Positions 19,758 to 28,782 of a DNA stretch of 57,542 bases are shown here, piece after piece. Source of the stretch: Lentimicrobiaceae bacterium (GTDB lineage Bacteria > Bacteroidota > Bacteroidia > Bacteroidales > UBA4417); assembly GCA_028697555.1 (NCBI GenBank), contig JAQVEX010000008.1, positions 1 through 57,542 of the forward strand, in the 5' to 3' direction. Made by a program: the position numbers and the translations under genes. The notes beneath the pieces are model-generated. The model saw only the letters and a program-made list of their open reading frames with translations. It was not told the DNA's origin and did no database searches. Positions within the stretch are counted from its first letter, which is position 1, and each line of letters starts with the position of its first letter.

Positions 19758-20975
19758 ATGAGGAGAGTTGTAGTAACAGGTATTGGAATTTATTCAAGTA
19801 TTGGAAAAAACATCGACGAAGTAACTCAGTCGTTGCGTGCCGGCAAATCGGGTATAGGCATTGACCCGCTTAGAACCGAATACGGTTACCAATCGCCTTT
19901 AACCGGCATATTGGAAGCTCCAAACTTGAAAGGTAAATTAGAAAGACGATTAAGGTCGGGCATGGCTGAAGAAACAGAATACGCTTACGTTGCCACGCAA
20001 GAAGCCTTAGATATGGCTAACATAGACCTTGATTTTTTGGAAAACAACGTTGTAGGTATTTTCTACGGAAACGATTCGTCGGCAAAAGCCGTTATAGAAG
20101 CCCACAATATTGCCGTTGAGAAAAAAGACACCATGCTTATGGGCTCTGGGGCAATATTCAAATCGATGAACTCGACGGTTACAATGAATTTGTCGGTAAT
20201 ATACAAAATAAAGGGCATAAACATGACTATAAGTGCTGCCTGCGCCAGCGGTTCGCATTCGGTAGGATTGGGTTTACTATTCATACAAAACGGTCTGCAA
20301 GACATTGTAATATGCGGCGGAGCTCAAGAAACCAACTTGTATTCAATGGGTAGTTTTGATGCTTTAGATGCTTTTTCAAAAAGAATAGATGAACCTACAA
20401 AAGCTTCACGCCCATTCGACCGCGACAGAGACGGACTTGTGCCAAGCGGCGGAGCTGCAACACTTATTTTGGAAGAATACGAACACGCTAAGAAAAGAGG
20501 TGCAAATATTCTTGCCGAAATCGTCAGCTACGGATTTTCATCAAATGGCGAACACATCTCGCAACCCAACAATGTAGGCTCGCTTATAGCTATGAAAATG
20601 GCTTTAGATAATGCTAAATTATCCCCAGCCGACATAGACTACATCAACGCACACGCAACATCTACTCCTTTGGGTGATAGAAACGAAGCTATGGCAATAA
20701 GCTCTCTGTTTGGCGAATATAAAACACCCGTGAGTTCGACAAAATCGATGACAGGACACGAGTGCTGGATGGCAGGTGCAAGCGAGATAGTATATTCAAT
20801 ACTAATGATGAAAAACAATTTCATTGCTCCGAATATTAATTTCGAAAACCCCGACGAAGAGTCAGAGAAAATTAACATAATTGGGTCAACAACCGAAGCT
20901 AAGTTAGACACTGTTCTTTCTAACTCTTTCGGCTTTGGTGGCACCAACAGCGCCATAGTTATAAAAAACTTATAA
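19758..20975 (+). CDS. Beta-ketoacyl-ACP synthase 1 of the pigment cluster (FabF-like, intact)
   Basis: A 405-aa thiolase-fold decarboxylating ketosynthase. The Cys-His-His triad is complete: Cys162 in SAACASGSHSVG, His299 in NAHATSTPLGD and His334 in KSMTGHECWMAGA. The C-terminal gate motif SFGFGGTNSAIV is intact. Three intact ketosynthases exist in the cluster; this one is followed by an acyl carrier protein gene. Which extension or priming step it performs cannot be told from sequence. Confidence 0.93.
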   Translation: MRRVVVTGIGIYSSIGKNIDEVTQSLRAGKSGIGIDPLRTEYGYQSPLTGILEAPNLKGKLERRLRSGMAEETEYAYVATQEALDMANIDLDFLENNVVGIFYGNDSSAKAVIEAHNIAVEKKDTMLMGSGAIFKSMNSTVTMNLSVIYKIKGINMTISAACASGSHSVGLGLLFIQNGLQDIVICGGAQETNLYSMGSFDALDAFSKRIDEPTKASRPFDRDRDGLVPSGGAATLILEEYEHAKKRGANILAEIVSYGFSSNGEHISQPNNVGSLIAMKMALDNAKLSPADIDYINAHATSTPLGDRNEAMAISSLFGEYKTPVSSTKSMTGHECWMAGASEIVYSILMMKNNFIAPNINFENPDEESEKINIIGSTTEAKLDTVLSNSFGFGGTNSAIVIKNL

Positions 20976-21011
20976 ATCCGATTATTATTTAAATAAATAA
21001 TTCAAAATTTA

Positions 21012-21019
21012 TATCTTTG
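21012..21019 (+). promoter_or_regulatory. Possible internal -7 box (TATCTTTG) ahead of the acyl carrier protein
   Basis: TATCTTTG matches TAnnTTTG exactly, 23 nt upstream of the ATG at 21043, within the 67-nt gap that is the widest one in the first part of the pigment train. No -33 TTTG is seen at the usual distance. It could give extra expression of the ACP. Confidence 0.4.
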
Positions 21020-21042
21020 CAAATGTTAACATATTTAATATT

Positions 21043-21294
21043 ATGACAAGAACAGAAATTGAAAATAAAGTCAATACTTTTTTAGTTGATGAAATTGAAG
21101 TCGAACCCCATCTTATAAAGCCCGAAGCTTTATTAAAAGAAGATTTAGGTATCGACAGCCTTGACTTTGTTGACATTGTAGTTATAGTTGAGCAAATTTT
21201 CGGATATAGAATAAAAGCGGAAGAAATGGCAGAGGTTCTTACTCTTAACCAGTTTTACGATTTTATAGAAAACGTCCTTAATTCAAAAGCATGA
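21043..21294 (+). CDS. Acyl carrier protein 1
   Basis: An 83-aa ACP. The phosphopantetheine attachment site is Ser39 in DLGIDSLDFVDI. It carries growing polyene intermediates between the cluster's ketosynthases, reductase and dehydratases. It has a possible promoter of its own and overlaps the acyltransferase start by 4 nt. No phosphopantetheinyl transferase gene is seen in the window. Confidence 0.92.
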   Translation: MTRTEIENKVNTFLVDEIEVEPHLIKPEALLKEDLGIDSLDFVDIVVIVEQIFGYRIKAEEMAEVLTLNQFYDFIENVLNSKA

Positions 21295-22196
21295 TATCAA
21301 ACGATACATGGCAGGGAAAAACTCAAATCAGCAAAATAAGTTACAATCTTTCCCTTTTTTTTATTAGAAATTTTGGTGTAATTCCCGGCTACGCAATAGG
21401 ACTTGTGTTGGTTCCATTTTTTCTAATAATTCATCATAGAGAAACAAAAAACACATTCAGATATTTTAGAAGAAATCAGCAATTTGGCGTACTGAAATCC
21501 ACATTTTCAGTAGTTAAAAATCATATACTTTTTGCTTTTGTAATTGCCGATAAGTTTGCCGTATTATCGGGCTACAAAAAAGGATTTAGCCTCAAAACGG
21601 TCGACCAACACATTTTTGATGATGTAGCCAACAATAAAAATAGCAGTGGATTGCTTGTACAATCGCATGTGGGAAATTCGGAAATTGTTGCTTTCTTTCT
21701 TAAATCCGAGAATAAAATTATTCACTCTCTTGTTTACGGATTTGAGGCAAAGCACATACAAAAACACAGAACGGAATTACTTGCAAAACAGAATACAAAG
21801 CTAATACCGGTTGTAGACCCCTATTCGCATTTTATATCAATTTATCAGGCTGTTGATAACCGCGACCTTATGGGCGTTTCGGGTGATAGAACCTACGAAG
21901 GCTCAACCAATATAGAATGCGAGTTTTTGAACAATAAAGCCTTGTTCCCATTAAACCCCTTTCAAATTGCCACCAAATTAAATCTCCCTGTAATTGTGCT
22001 TTTTACTATCAGAAAAGGATATAAAAAATATACTACATATATCTATAGAATTGAAGTCGATGGCGACAATCTACCTTTGAAAGAAAAATCGGTTCTGCTT
22101 CTGAAAGAATATGTAAAAACCCTCGAGACAGTTGTAAAAAAGTATCCCTTGCAGTGGTTTAATTATTACGATTTTTGGAATTACAGAAAACATTAA
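21291..22196 (+). CDS. LpxL/HtrB-type lysophospholipid acyltransferase
   Basis: A 301-aa membrane-associated acyltransferase with a hydrophobic N-terminal helix (GVIPGYAIGLVLVPFFLII) and the family pattern VQSHVGNSEIVAFF, where the His takes the place of the H-x4-D/E motif (HVGNSE). GVSGDRTYEGS resembles the second acceptor motif. Aryl polyene clusters commonly carry such lipid A-type acyltransferases, thought to attach the polyene to a membrane lipid. It starts inside the end of the ACP gene (4-nt overlap). Confidence 0.8.
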   Translation: MISNDTWQGKTQISKISYNLSLFFIRNFGVIPGYAIGLVLVPFFLIIHHRETKNTFRYFRRNQQFGVLKSTFSVVKNHILFAFVIADKFAVLSGYKKGFSLKTVDQHIFDDVANNKNSSGLLVQSHVGNSEIVAFFLKSENKIIHSLVYGFEAKHIQKHRTELLAKQNTKLIPVVDPYSHFISIYQAVDNRDLMGVSGDRTYEGSTNIECEFLNNKALFPLNPFQIATKLNLPVIVLFTIRKGYKKYTTYIYRIEVDGDNLPLKEKSVLLLKEYVKTLETVVKKYPLQWFNYYDFWNYRKH

Positions 22197-22205
22197 TTTC
22201 ACATT

Positions 22206-23270
22206 ATGGCAATAAAACGAAGTAATAACTATAAATCGGCTCATCAGGCTCAGTTTGATGCCCAAAAAATAGCATTCGCTCCAATAATGTTTCAAGCTGC
22301 AAGATGTTTGGTAAAATTTGGCATATTGGAAGTGTTAAATAATAACGAAAATGGCATTTCATACAAAGACGTTGCAGACAAGTGTAATATATCCGAATAT
22401 GCAGCCAAAGTATTGCTAGAAGCAGGATTACACATTGAAGTAGTTGAAGAAAAAAACGATTTGTTTTTCTTAACCAAAACCGGATGGTTTTTACTAACAG
22501 ACGACCTAACAATAGCCAATATGAACTTTGTTCACGATGTAAATTACAATGGCTTTTACTATTTAGATGAAGCTCTGCTAAACGGAAAACCCAAAGGTTT
22601 AAAAGTTTTTGGTAAATGGGATACTATTTATCAAGCACTTTCGGAACTTCCCGAACAGGTCAGAAAAAGCTGGTTCGAGTTCGACCACTACTACTCCGAC
22701 TTCTCATTTCCATTGGCTTTGCCTATAATTTTCTCCGATAATCCTAAAAAGATTTTAGACATTGGCGGAAATACCGGAAAATTTGCAATAGAATGTGCAA
22801 CATTCAACCCCGATGTTAAGGTAACCATTTTAGACCTTCCGGGACAGCTGAAAGATGCGGAAAAAAATATAAAAAAGGCAGGATTTGAAAACAGAATAGA
22901 TTTACAAGCTGCCAACATCCTGAATTTTGACAAAAAATATCCAAAAGGCTACGATGTTGTGTGGATGAGCCAATTTTTAGATTGTTTCTCGCAAGAGCAA
23001 ATTGTAAAAATTTTATTGAACGTGAAAGAAACACTAAACCCCAACGGCAAAATATTCATAATGGAAACATTTTGGGATAACCAAAAAACGGTAGCCGGTT
23101 CGTATTGCCTAACAGCAACAAGTTTATACTTTACCTGCATGGCAAACGGCAACAGCCAGATGTACAAATTTGACGACATGGCAAAACTAATTGAAAAAGC
23201 CGGACTTAAAATCAACCGCACCCATGATAACATAGGCATAAGCCACACAATTGTTGAATGTACGATATGA
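22206..23270 (+). CDS. SAM-dependent O-methyltransferase (dimerisation domain + class I fold)
   Basis: 354 aa. Residues ~15-95 form a winged-helix dimerisation domain (ARCLVKFGILEVLNNNENGIS, AAKVLLEAGLH). The Rossmann domain has motif I LDIGGNTGKFAIECA, the acidic motif II TILDLPGQ, and DVVWMSQFLDCFSQEQIVKIL. The layout resembles plant/bacterial small-molecule O-methyltransferases. Likely role: methylating the aryl head group or the polyene carboxylate; substrate unknown. It overlaps the next gene by 13 nt, suggesting translational coupling. Confidence 0.85.
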   Translation: MAIKRSNNYKSAHQAQFDAQKIAFAPIMFQAARCLVKFGILEVLNNNENGISYKDVADKCNISEYAAKVLLEAGLHIEVVEEKNDLFFLTKTGWFLLTDDLTIANMNFVHDVNYNGFYYLDEALLNGKPKGLKVFGKWDTIYQALSELPEQVRKSWFEFDHYYSDFSFPLALPIIFSDNPKKILDIGGNTGKFAIECATFNPDVKVTILDLPGQLKDAEKNIKKAGFENRIDLQAANILNFDKKYPKGYDVVWMSQFLDCFSQEQIVKILLNVKETLNPNGKIFIMETFWDNQKTVAGSYCLTATSLYFTCMANGNSQMYKFDDMAKLIEKAGLKINRTHDNIGISHTIVECTI

Positions 23271-23686
23271 ATGATATAATTAATATAAATGTTGAAACAC
23301 TTTTGCCGCAAAAGCGACCTTTTATCTTTATTGATAAGTTGGTTGAATGCAGTCAGGAATTTGCAAAAACTGTTTTCAACATTAAACCCGACAATGTTTT
23401 GGTAATCGACAATGTGCTTAGCGAAGCCGGATTGATGGAAAATATTGCCCAAACTTGCGCTGCTCGTATAGGGTACTTAAATATGAAGGGCGGTAAAGGA
23501 GTAAACGTAGGCGTTATTGGCAGTGTTAAAGATTTTGAAATAAAAATGCTTCCTGCTGCAAATCAAACAATAGAAACTTGTATCAAGGTTTTAAATGTTT
23601 TTGCCAGCATAACCATGATTGAAGCTATTGTTAAACTTAACGATGAAATTATCGCCACAGGCGAAATGAAAGTATCCGAACAATGA
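23258..23686 (+). CDS. Hotdog-fold dehydratase subunit with Glu but no His (ApeI/ApeP-type)
   Basis: A 142-aa FabZ-like hotdog protein. QKRPFIFIDKLVEC is the characteristic N-terminal hotdog strand. The helix that carries the FabZ catalytic Glu is well kept (LSEAGLMENIAQTCAARIG, Glu in MENIAQ). Fourteen residues upstream, where FabZ has the His of HFPG, there is Val (DNVLVIDN). A partner with the opposite pattern is encoded at 29931. Predicted to form a heterodimeric 3-hydroxyacyl-ACP dehydratase with it, as shown for aryl polyene ApeI:ApeP. Confidence 0.82.
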   Translation: MYDMNDIININVETLLPQKRPFIFIDKLVECSQEFAKTVFNIKPDNVLVIDNVLSEAGLMENIAQTCAARIGYLNMKGGKGVNVGVIGSVKDFEIKMLPAANQTIETCIKVLNVFASITMIEAIVKLNDEIIATGEMKVSEQ

Positions 23687-24102
23687 AAATACTATCGGCA
23701 ACAAAAGAAATAGAAATCCGCTTTAGCGAAGTTGACTCTATGGGAATAGTGTGGCACGGAGCTTATGCAAAGTATTTTGAAGATGCTCGCGAAGCTTTTG
23801 GAAAAAAATACGGAATCGGATACTTAGACATTAAAAAAAATGGATACTACGCTCCTTTGGTAAATTTAGATTTTAGCTTCAAAAAACCTTTGACCTACGG
23901 CGACAAAGCTATAGTTGAAGCTATTTACGAACCTTGTGCAGCAGCGAAAATAAAGTACAAATACAATATTTTTGATTTGTCGCAAAAGATAGTAATCGCA
24001 ACGGGAAGTAGCGTGCAAGTTTTCTTAAACGCCGACTACCAACTTGAGTGGAATACACCGGAATTTTTTCTGAAATGGAAACAAAAATATAATTTGTTGT
24101 AA
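23683..24102 (+). CDS. 4HBT-family acyl thioesterase
   Basis: A 139-aa single-hotdog thioesterase of the 4-hydroxybenzoyl-CoA/YbgC group. The signature FSEVDSMGIVWHGAYAKYFEDAREAF contains the catalytic Asp18 and the GIVWHGAYAKY loop. It likely releases or edits polyene-ACP thioesters. Overlaps of 4 nt upstream and 1 nt downstream place it firmly in the operon. Confidence 0.88.
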   Translation: MKILSATKEIEIRFSEVDSMGIVWHGAYAKYFEDAREAFGKKYGIGYLDIKKNGYYAPLVNLDFSFKKPLTYGDKAIVEAIYEPCAAAKIKYKYNIFDLSQKIVIATGSSVQVFLNADYQLEWNTPEFFLKWKQKYNLL

Positions 24103-25262
24103 TGAGTTTTGTATATCAAATAGGTAACAATATTATATCGCCATTGGGTTTTTCAACCTACGAAAACTATAATGCCATCAAAGAAGGCAAAACTTCGCTT
24201 ACCAAGTACGACAAATCGGCTCTGAACTTAACCGAAGATTTTTGTGCATCAATAATTGATAAAAATGAGTTGGAAGTTCAACTTAAAGCTGCTAATATCC
24301 AAAATATAGACAATACTTTCGACAAACTGATAATACTTTCTGCTCACAAAGCTGTACAGCAGGCAAACATAAATCCGTCTTCAAAAGATGTTTTGTTTAT
24401 CCTATCAACAACCAAAGGAAATATCACAGCAATTGATAATACAAACAAGAATTGCACAGATACAAGTCAAGCGTATTTATGGAGAAGTGCAAACATATTG
24501 TGCAAACATTTCGAAAACAGCAATCAACCAATAGTAATCTCAAACGCTTGCATATCGGGAGTATCGGCAATTGTAATTGCTAAGCGACTTCTGATTGCAA
24601 AGAAATTCAAATACGTTATAATAGTTGGAGCCGACTTATCAAGTCGATTTATTGTTTCAGGATTTCAGTCGTTTAAAGCCCTATCAGATGAGCCTTGTAA
24701 ACCTTTCGACAAAGACCGCAAAGGTCTTAATTCGGGTGAAGCTGCTACAACAATAATTCTAAGCATCACAGATAATAAAGATGAATTGAAAGATAAAATT
24801 ATCATCGAAGGTGGCGCAATAACCAACGATGCAAACCATATTTCGGGTCCTTCCAGAACAGGCGAAGGTCTTGTGAAAGCTATAAACAAAATAAAGGAGT
24901 CGGTATCCAACTTCAACCCCGATTTCATAAATGCACACGGAACTGCGACTCCGTACAACGACGAAATGGAAGCCATTGCATTTGGCAGAACTGATTTAAA
25001 CAGAGTTTACACTAATAGTTTAAAAGGTTACTTCGGACATACAATGGGAGCCGCAGGTGTTATTGAAACTGTTTTATGTGGCGAAGCCCTGATTGACAAT
25101 ACGCTTATCAAATGCTTGGGATTTGAAAATTTAGGCACAAGTGTAGACATTAACGTTATTGACAAAACCGTAAATCATAAATCGGGACTTAAGCAGTGTT
25201 TGAAAACTGCCTCAGGATTTGGCGGATGCAACGCTGCCGTGCTAATTTCTAAAATGATTTAA
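24102..25262 (+). CDS. Beta-ketoacyl-ACP synthase 2 of the pigment cluster (intact)
   Basis: A 386-aa ketosynthase, more divergent than the other two but with a complete triad: Cys150 in SNACISGVSAI, His279 in NAHGTATPYNDE and His313 in GYFGHTMGAAG. The C-terminus has SGFGGCNAAVLI in place of SFGFGGTN. The N-terminus (YQIGNNIISPLGFSTYENYN) is typical of cluster-specific aryl polyene ketosynthases. It is followed after 1 nt by the mini ketosynthase-like gene. Confidence 0.9.
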   Translation: MSFVYQIGNNIISPLGFSTYENYNAIKEGKTSLTKYDKSALNLTEDFCASIIDKNELEVQLKAANIQNIDNTFDKLIILSAHKAVQQANINPSSKDVLFILSTTKGNITAIDNTNKNCTDTSQAYLWRSANILCKHFENSNQPIVISNACISGVSAIVIAKRLLIAKKFKYVIIVGADLSSRFIVSGFQSFKALSDEPCKPFDKDRKGLNSGEAATTIILSITDNKDELKDKIIIEGGAITNDANHISGPSRTGEGLVKAINKIKESVSNFNPDFINAHGTATPYNDEMEAIAFGRTDLNRVYTNSLKGYFGHTMGAAGVIETVLCGEALIDNTLIKCLGFENLGTSVDINVIDKTVNHKSGLKQCLKTASGFGGCNAAVLISKMI

Positions 25263-25263
25263 C

Positions 25264-25854
25264 ATGCAAGATAATACGATTAAATACTGCAAAATTTCAT
25301 TGGAAGAAGTCAATTATTCCGATAAGGATTTTTATCGCAATAATGATAAGGCAGATATGATTACATTTGCAAAAAAAATTTATAAATCGTTGGAAATAGA
25401 TTATCCGAAATTTTATAAAATGGACTTGCTTGCGAAATTAGGGTTTTTATCTACCGAAATACTTTTTCAAAAAGCTGAACTATCAGTTGAGGAAAAAGAA
25501 AATCTTGCATTGTTTATGCTAAGTTCGTACTCGTCGTTAAGCACCGATTGTAATTACCAAGCCACATTAGGCGATGATTTTTTTCCAAGTCCGGCAGTAT
25601 TTGTATACACCTTGCCAAATATAGTTTTGGGCGAAATCTGCATACGACACAAAATCTACGGCGAAAACACTTGTATAATTTCAGAAAATAAAAACAACGA
25701 AAATTTTATAAATATCATTGACTCAACATATAGCACGTCGGATACAAACCATGCTATAGTCCTATTTGTTGACGAATTCAACGATATTAATTATGCAGAA
25801 GCATATCTGATAAACAGGAGCAACTACAAAAATCTGAAACAAATAATAAATTAA
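25264..25854 (+). CDS. Small ketosynthase-like protein without catalytic residues
   Basis: A 196-aa protein starting at the ATG at 25264, 1 nt after a ketosynthase gene. The stretch MLSSYSSLSTDCNY, then FFPSPAVFVYTLPNIVLGEI and IRHKIYGENTCI, resembles the core of thiolase-fold ketosynthases, where the N-terminal half ends near the active Cys. No Cys in an ACSSG context and no His motifs are present, and the C-terminal half of the fold is missing. I recall similar short proteins in Bacteroidota pigment clusters. It may act as a structural subunit. The function is unproven. Confidence 0.65.
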   Translation: MQDNTIKYCKISLEEVNYSDKDFYRNNDKADMITFAKKIYKSLEIDYPKFYKMDLLAKLGFLSTEILFQKAELSVEEKENLALFMLSSYSSLSTDCNYQATLGDDFFPSPAVFVYTLPNIVLGEICIRHKIYGENTCIISENKNNENFINIIDSTYSTSDTNHAIVLFVDEFNDINYAEAYLINRSNYKNLKQIIN

Positions 25855-25889
25855 ATTAGAGCATATAAATTTTTTAAATTTAAGTACAT

Positions 25890-26147
25890 ATGAAATCATT
25901 AATTGATACGCTAAAGGAAGAGATAATAGAAGTTTTAAATTTAGAAGAGATATCTCCCGAAGATATTGACGAAAAAGCCCCTTTGTTTGGCGCCGGCTTA
26001 GGCTTAGACTCTATTGATGCTCTCGAACTAATAGTACTAATGGAAAGAAACTACGGTATAAAACTAAAAGATGCCAATGAAGGTAGAGAGATTTTTTCTT
26101 CGGTAGAAACAATGGCGCAGTACATTGAAAAACATCGTACAAAATAA
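25890..26147 (+). CDS. Acyl carrier protein 2
   Basis: An 85-aa ACP with phosphopantetheine Ser41 in GLGLDSIDALELIVLMERNYGI. It differs clearly from ACP 1 (83 aa), so the two probably serve different steps, for example starter loading and extension. It lies directly upstream of ketosynthase 3. Confidence 0.92.
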   Translation: MKSLIDTLKEEIIEVLNLEEISPEDIDEKAPLFGAGLGLDSIDALELIVLMERNYGIKLKDANEGREIFSSVETMAQYIEKHRTK

Positions 26148-26148
26148 A

Positions 26149-27348
26149 ATGAAAAACGAGCAAATAGTTGTTACCGGTATGGGTGTTGTTTCGGCTATTG
26201 GAAACAGTGTTGCCGAAATTTTGCATTCTATTAAAAATTCAACTTGTCCAATCGGCGAAATCAAACATTTGGATACTATAAATAAATATCCTGTCGCCGA
26301 AGTTGCCTTGTCGGATGCCGAAATGAAGCAAATGCTCAACCTGCCCGAAGATGCCGAACACACTCGAACTACGCTCATGGGGATTTTAGCTGTACAACAA
26401 GCTATAGAATCCTTAAGCGACGAAGAAAAAACGACAAAGCGTGTAGCATTTATAAACGGTACAACTGTTGGCGGTATGGAAAAAAGCGAAAAGCATTTCT
26501 TAGACTTTTTTGAAACCGACGAGTACGACAAGTATATCAAAGTCCACGACTGCGGTTCCAGCTCGGAAGCTATTGCCGACTACTTCGGATGTTTCAGTCA
26601 CGTATCAACTATATCAACAGCTTGCTCGTCGGGAGCGAACTCCGTAATAATGGGTTGCCGACTTATAGAAAACGACCTTGTTGATATTGCCATTGTCGGC
26701 GGAAGTGAATGTTTGACGAAGTTTCACATAAACGGTTTTAGCACGCTTTTAATTTTAGATAATGAAATTTGTAGCCCGTTTGATAAAAACAGAGCCGGCT
26801 TAAATCTTGGCGAAGGTGCAGCATATATAGTTTTACAAAAAGCATCTGACGTAAAACCTCAAGATAAAGGCAAAATTTTGTGCAAAGTAAGCGGCTATTC
26901 CAACACCTGCGATGCTTACCACCAGACTGCTTCTTCGCCCGAAGGCGAAGGTGCATACTTGGCTATGCAAAATGCCTTGATAAACTCAAATCTGAAACCT
27001 CAAGACATTGACTACATTAGCGCACACGGCACCGGAACACCAAACAACGACTTGTCGGAAGGCATTTCCATACAAAGAATTTTTGGCGATAATATTCCGC
27101 CTGTCAGCTCCACAAAATCGCTTACAGGACACACTACCAGCGCCTCGGGTGCAATTGAAGCAATTATCAGCATTTTAGCTCTCAACGAAGGTTTTATTCC
27201 GCCCAACTACAACTTCAAGGAAAAAATGCCGGAACTTAATTTTGCTCCGCAAAAAGAAATTGAAAGCCGCAAACTAAAAAACGTACTCTCTAACTCCTTC
27301 GGGTTTGGCGGCAACAATACCAGTATAATATTTTCGCTGTACAACTAA
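26149..27348 (+). CDS. Beta-ketoacyl-ACP synthase 3 of the pigment cluster (intact)
   Basis: 399 aa from the ATG at 26149, 1 nt after the ACP stop; an in-frame TTG at 26125 inside the ACP gene is less likely. Full triad: Cys159 in STACSSGANSVI, His293 in SAHGTGTPNND and His328 in KSLTGHTTSASG, plus NSFGFGGNNTSI. It is followed after 5 nt by a non-catalytic homologue, the arrangement expected for a type II polyketide ketosynthase/chain-length-factor pair (ApeO:ApeC in aryl polyene systems). Confidence 0.93.
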   Translation: MKNEQIVVTGMGVVSAIGNSVAEILHSIKNSTCPIGEIKHLDTINKYPVAEVALSDAEMKQMLNLPEDAEHTRTTLMGILAVQQAIESLSDEEKTTKRVAFINGTTVGGMEKSEKHFLDFFETDEYDKYIKVHDCGSSSEAIADYFGCFSHVSTISTACSSGANSVIMGCRLIENDLVDIAIVGGSECLTKFHINGFSTLLILDNEICSPFDKNRAGLNLGEGAAYIVLQKASDVKPQDKGKILCKVSGYSNTCDAYHQTASSPEGEGAYLAMQNALINSNLKPQDIDYISAHGTGTPNNDLSEGISIQRIFGDNIPPVSSTKSLTGHTTSASGAIEAIISILALNEGFIPPNYNFKEKMPELNFAPQKEIESRKLKNVLSNSFGFGGNNTSIIFSLYN

Positions 27349-27353
27349 TTTTT

Positions 27354-28427
27354 ATGAAACGAACTCCAATATACATTAATGGCATAGGTTTAATATCTAT
27401 TCAGAAACCGTTGTCGGATGATGTAATATATAATCCCGAAGATTTTAGCAGCAACTACGTTAAGTGTCAAGAACCTGATTACAAGCAGTACATAAATGCC
27501 GGTACTGCACGCAGGATGAGTCCCATTATAAAACGAAGCATTGTAACTTCAAAAACTGCTTTAAAAAATGCAAACATTGATATTCCTGACGCTATAATTT
27601 CGGGTACAGGTTTGGGATGCGCTACGGATACCGAAAAGTTTTTGACCTCAATGGTAGAGAACAATGAAGAGTTCCTTTCTCCAACGGCTTTCATTCACTC
27701 AACTCACAACACACTAAGCAGTCAGGTTGCAATTGATATTAATTGCAAGAACTACAACAATACTTTTATGCAAAAAGGTGTATCGTTCGAGCATGCCCTA
27801 TTAGATGCCGTTTGTATGATAAGAAACAACGAAATAAACAATGCTTTGGTTATGGGCAATGACGAGTTTAACGAAAAGTTTCATAAATTGTACGATAATC
27901 TTAAATTTTGGAAAACAAATGTCGAAAGCACATTAAACATAGCCAAACAGAATGATAGCTACGGTTCATTTGCAGGCGAAGGCAGTTCGGCTTTGGTAGT
28001 TACCAACCGGTTTAACGAAAAATCATATGCTAAAATAACCGACCTTAAGGTAACGTATAATTGCAAAGGTATTGACATAGATTTTGTTGAGAATTTTTTG
28101 GCTGAAAACAACCTTAACTTCAGCAACATCGATTTAATACTTACAGGTATTGACGGAGATAAAGAAAACGACTTGATTTACAGCAATTTATTTAATAACA
28201 GTGAAATCTCCAACAAAATTGGGTTGTATAGGAATTTGAGCGGTTATTATTACACGTCGAGCGGATTTGGGTTTGGTGCAGCTACCATCTGTCTGAAAAA
28301 CGGACTCATTCCAAAACATCTTACACTTAACGGTAAAGAAATAAAAAATCCGGAAAATATACTTTTCTATAATCATTCAGATAATAAGCAACACGCACTT
28401 TCAATTATTTCAAAATGTACAGACTAA
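27354..28427 (+). CDS. Ketosynthase chain-length-factor-like protein
   Basis: A 357-aa ketosynthase homologue that has lost all three catalytic residues. The active-site region reads MQKGVSFEHALLDA where the partner has TACSSGANSV. The first His motif is LTGIDGDKENDL instead of SAHGTGTPND. The second reads RNLSGYYYTSSG with Tyr for His. The fold markers TALKNANIDIPD and SSGFGFGAATICL remain. Presumed heterodimer partner of ketosynthase 3, setting the polyene length. It overlaps the transporter gene by 13 nt. Confidence 0.83.
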   Translation: MKRTPIYINGIGLISIQKPLSDDVIYNPEDFSSNYVKCQEPDYKQYINAGTARRMSPIIKRSIVTSKTALKNANIDIPDAIISGTGLGCATDTEKFLTSMVENNEEFLSPTAFIHSTHNTLSSQVAIDINCKNYNNTFMQKGVSFEHALLDAVCMIRNNEINNALVMGNDEFNEKFHKLYDNLKFWKTNVESTLNIAKQNDSYGSFAGEGSSALVVTNRFNEKSYAKITDLKVTYNCKGIDIDFVENFLAENNLNFSNIDLILTGIDGDKENDLIYSNLFNNSEISNKIGLYRNLSGYYYTSSGFGFGAATICLKNGLIPKHLTLNGKEIKNPENILFYNHSDNKQHALSIISKCTD

Positions 28428-28771
28428 TAGGTTTATCATTAATACAATCGACTTTTTTGGTCGCAGCTCAAGTGTTTTTGAAATTTGCGATGCAAAGAAT
28501 GGGAAAATTCTCGTTTACGATAGAATTTTTCAAGCAATTACTTGTAAATTGGCAACTTCTGTTCTCAGGAATTTCAATAGTAATAGCAACATTGCTTTGG
28601 ATGTACATATTAAAACACTTCGATTTTAGCATGGCTTATCCGCTAATCAGCATGAGTTACGTTATAGGTGCAATAGCTGCTGTCGTCATTTTTCATGAAA
28701 CAATACCCATTAATCGTTGGATTGGACTCGGCTTGATAATTTTAGGCGTAATATTTGTAGTACAGAAGTAA
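28415..28771 (+). CDS. Small EamA/DMT-family membrane protein
   Basis: 118 aa with four hydrophobic helices (LSLIQSTFLVAAQVFLKFAM; LLFSGISIVIATLLWMYIL; FSMAYPLISMSYVIGAIAAVVIF; WIGLGLIILGVIFVVQ). The size and the Pro/Gly/Ser-rich third helix match small half-sized members of the drug/metabolite transporter superfamily (EamA/SMR), which work as dimers. It may flip the lipid-linked pigment or a sugar-lipid intermediate. The transported substrate cannot be read from sequence. Confidence 0.8.
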   Translation: MYRLIGLSLIQSTFLVAAQVFLKFAMQRMGKFSFTIEFFKQLLVNWQLLFSGISIVIATLLWMYILKHFDFSMAYPLISMSYVIGAIAAVVIFHETIPINRWIGLGLIILGVIFVVQK

Positions 28772-28782
28772 AATTCTAAATC

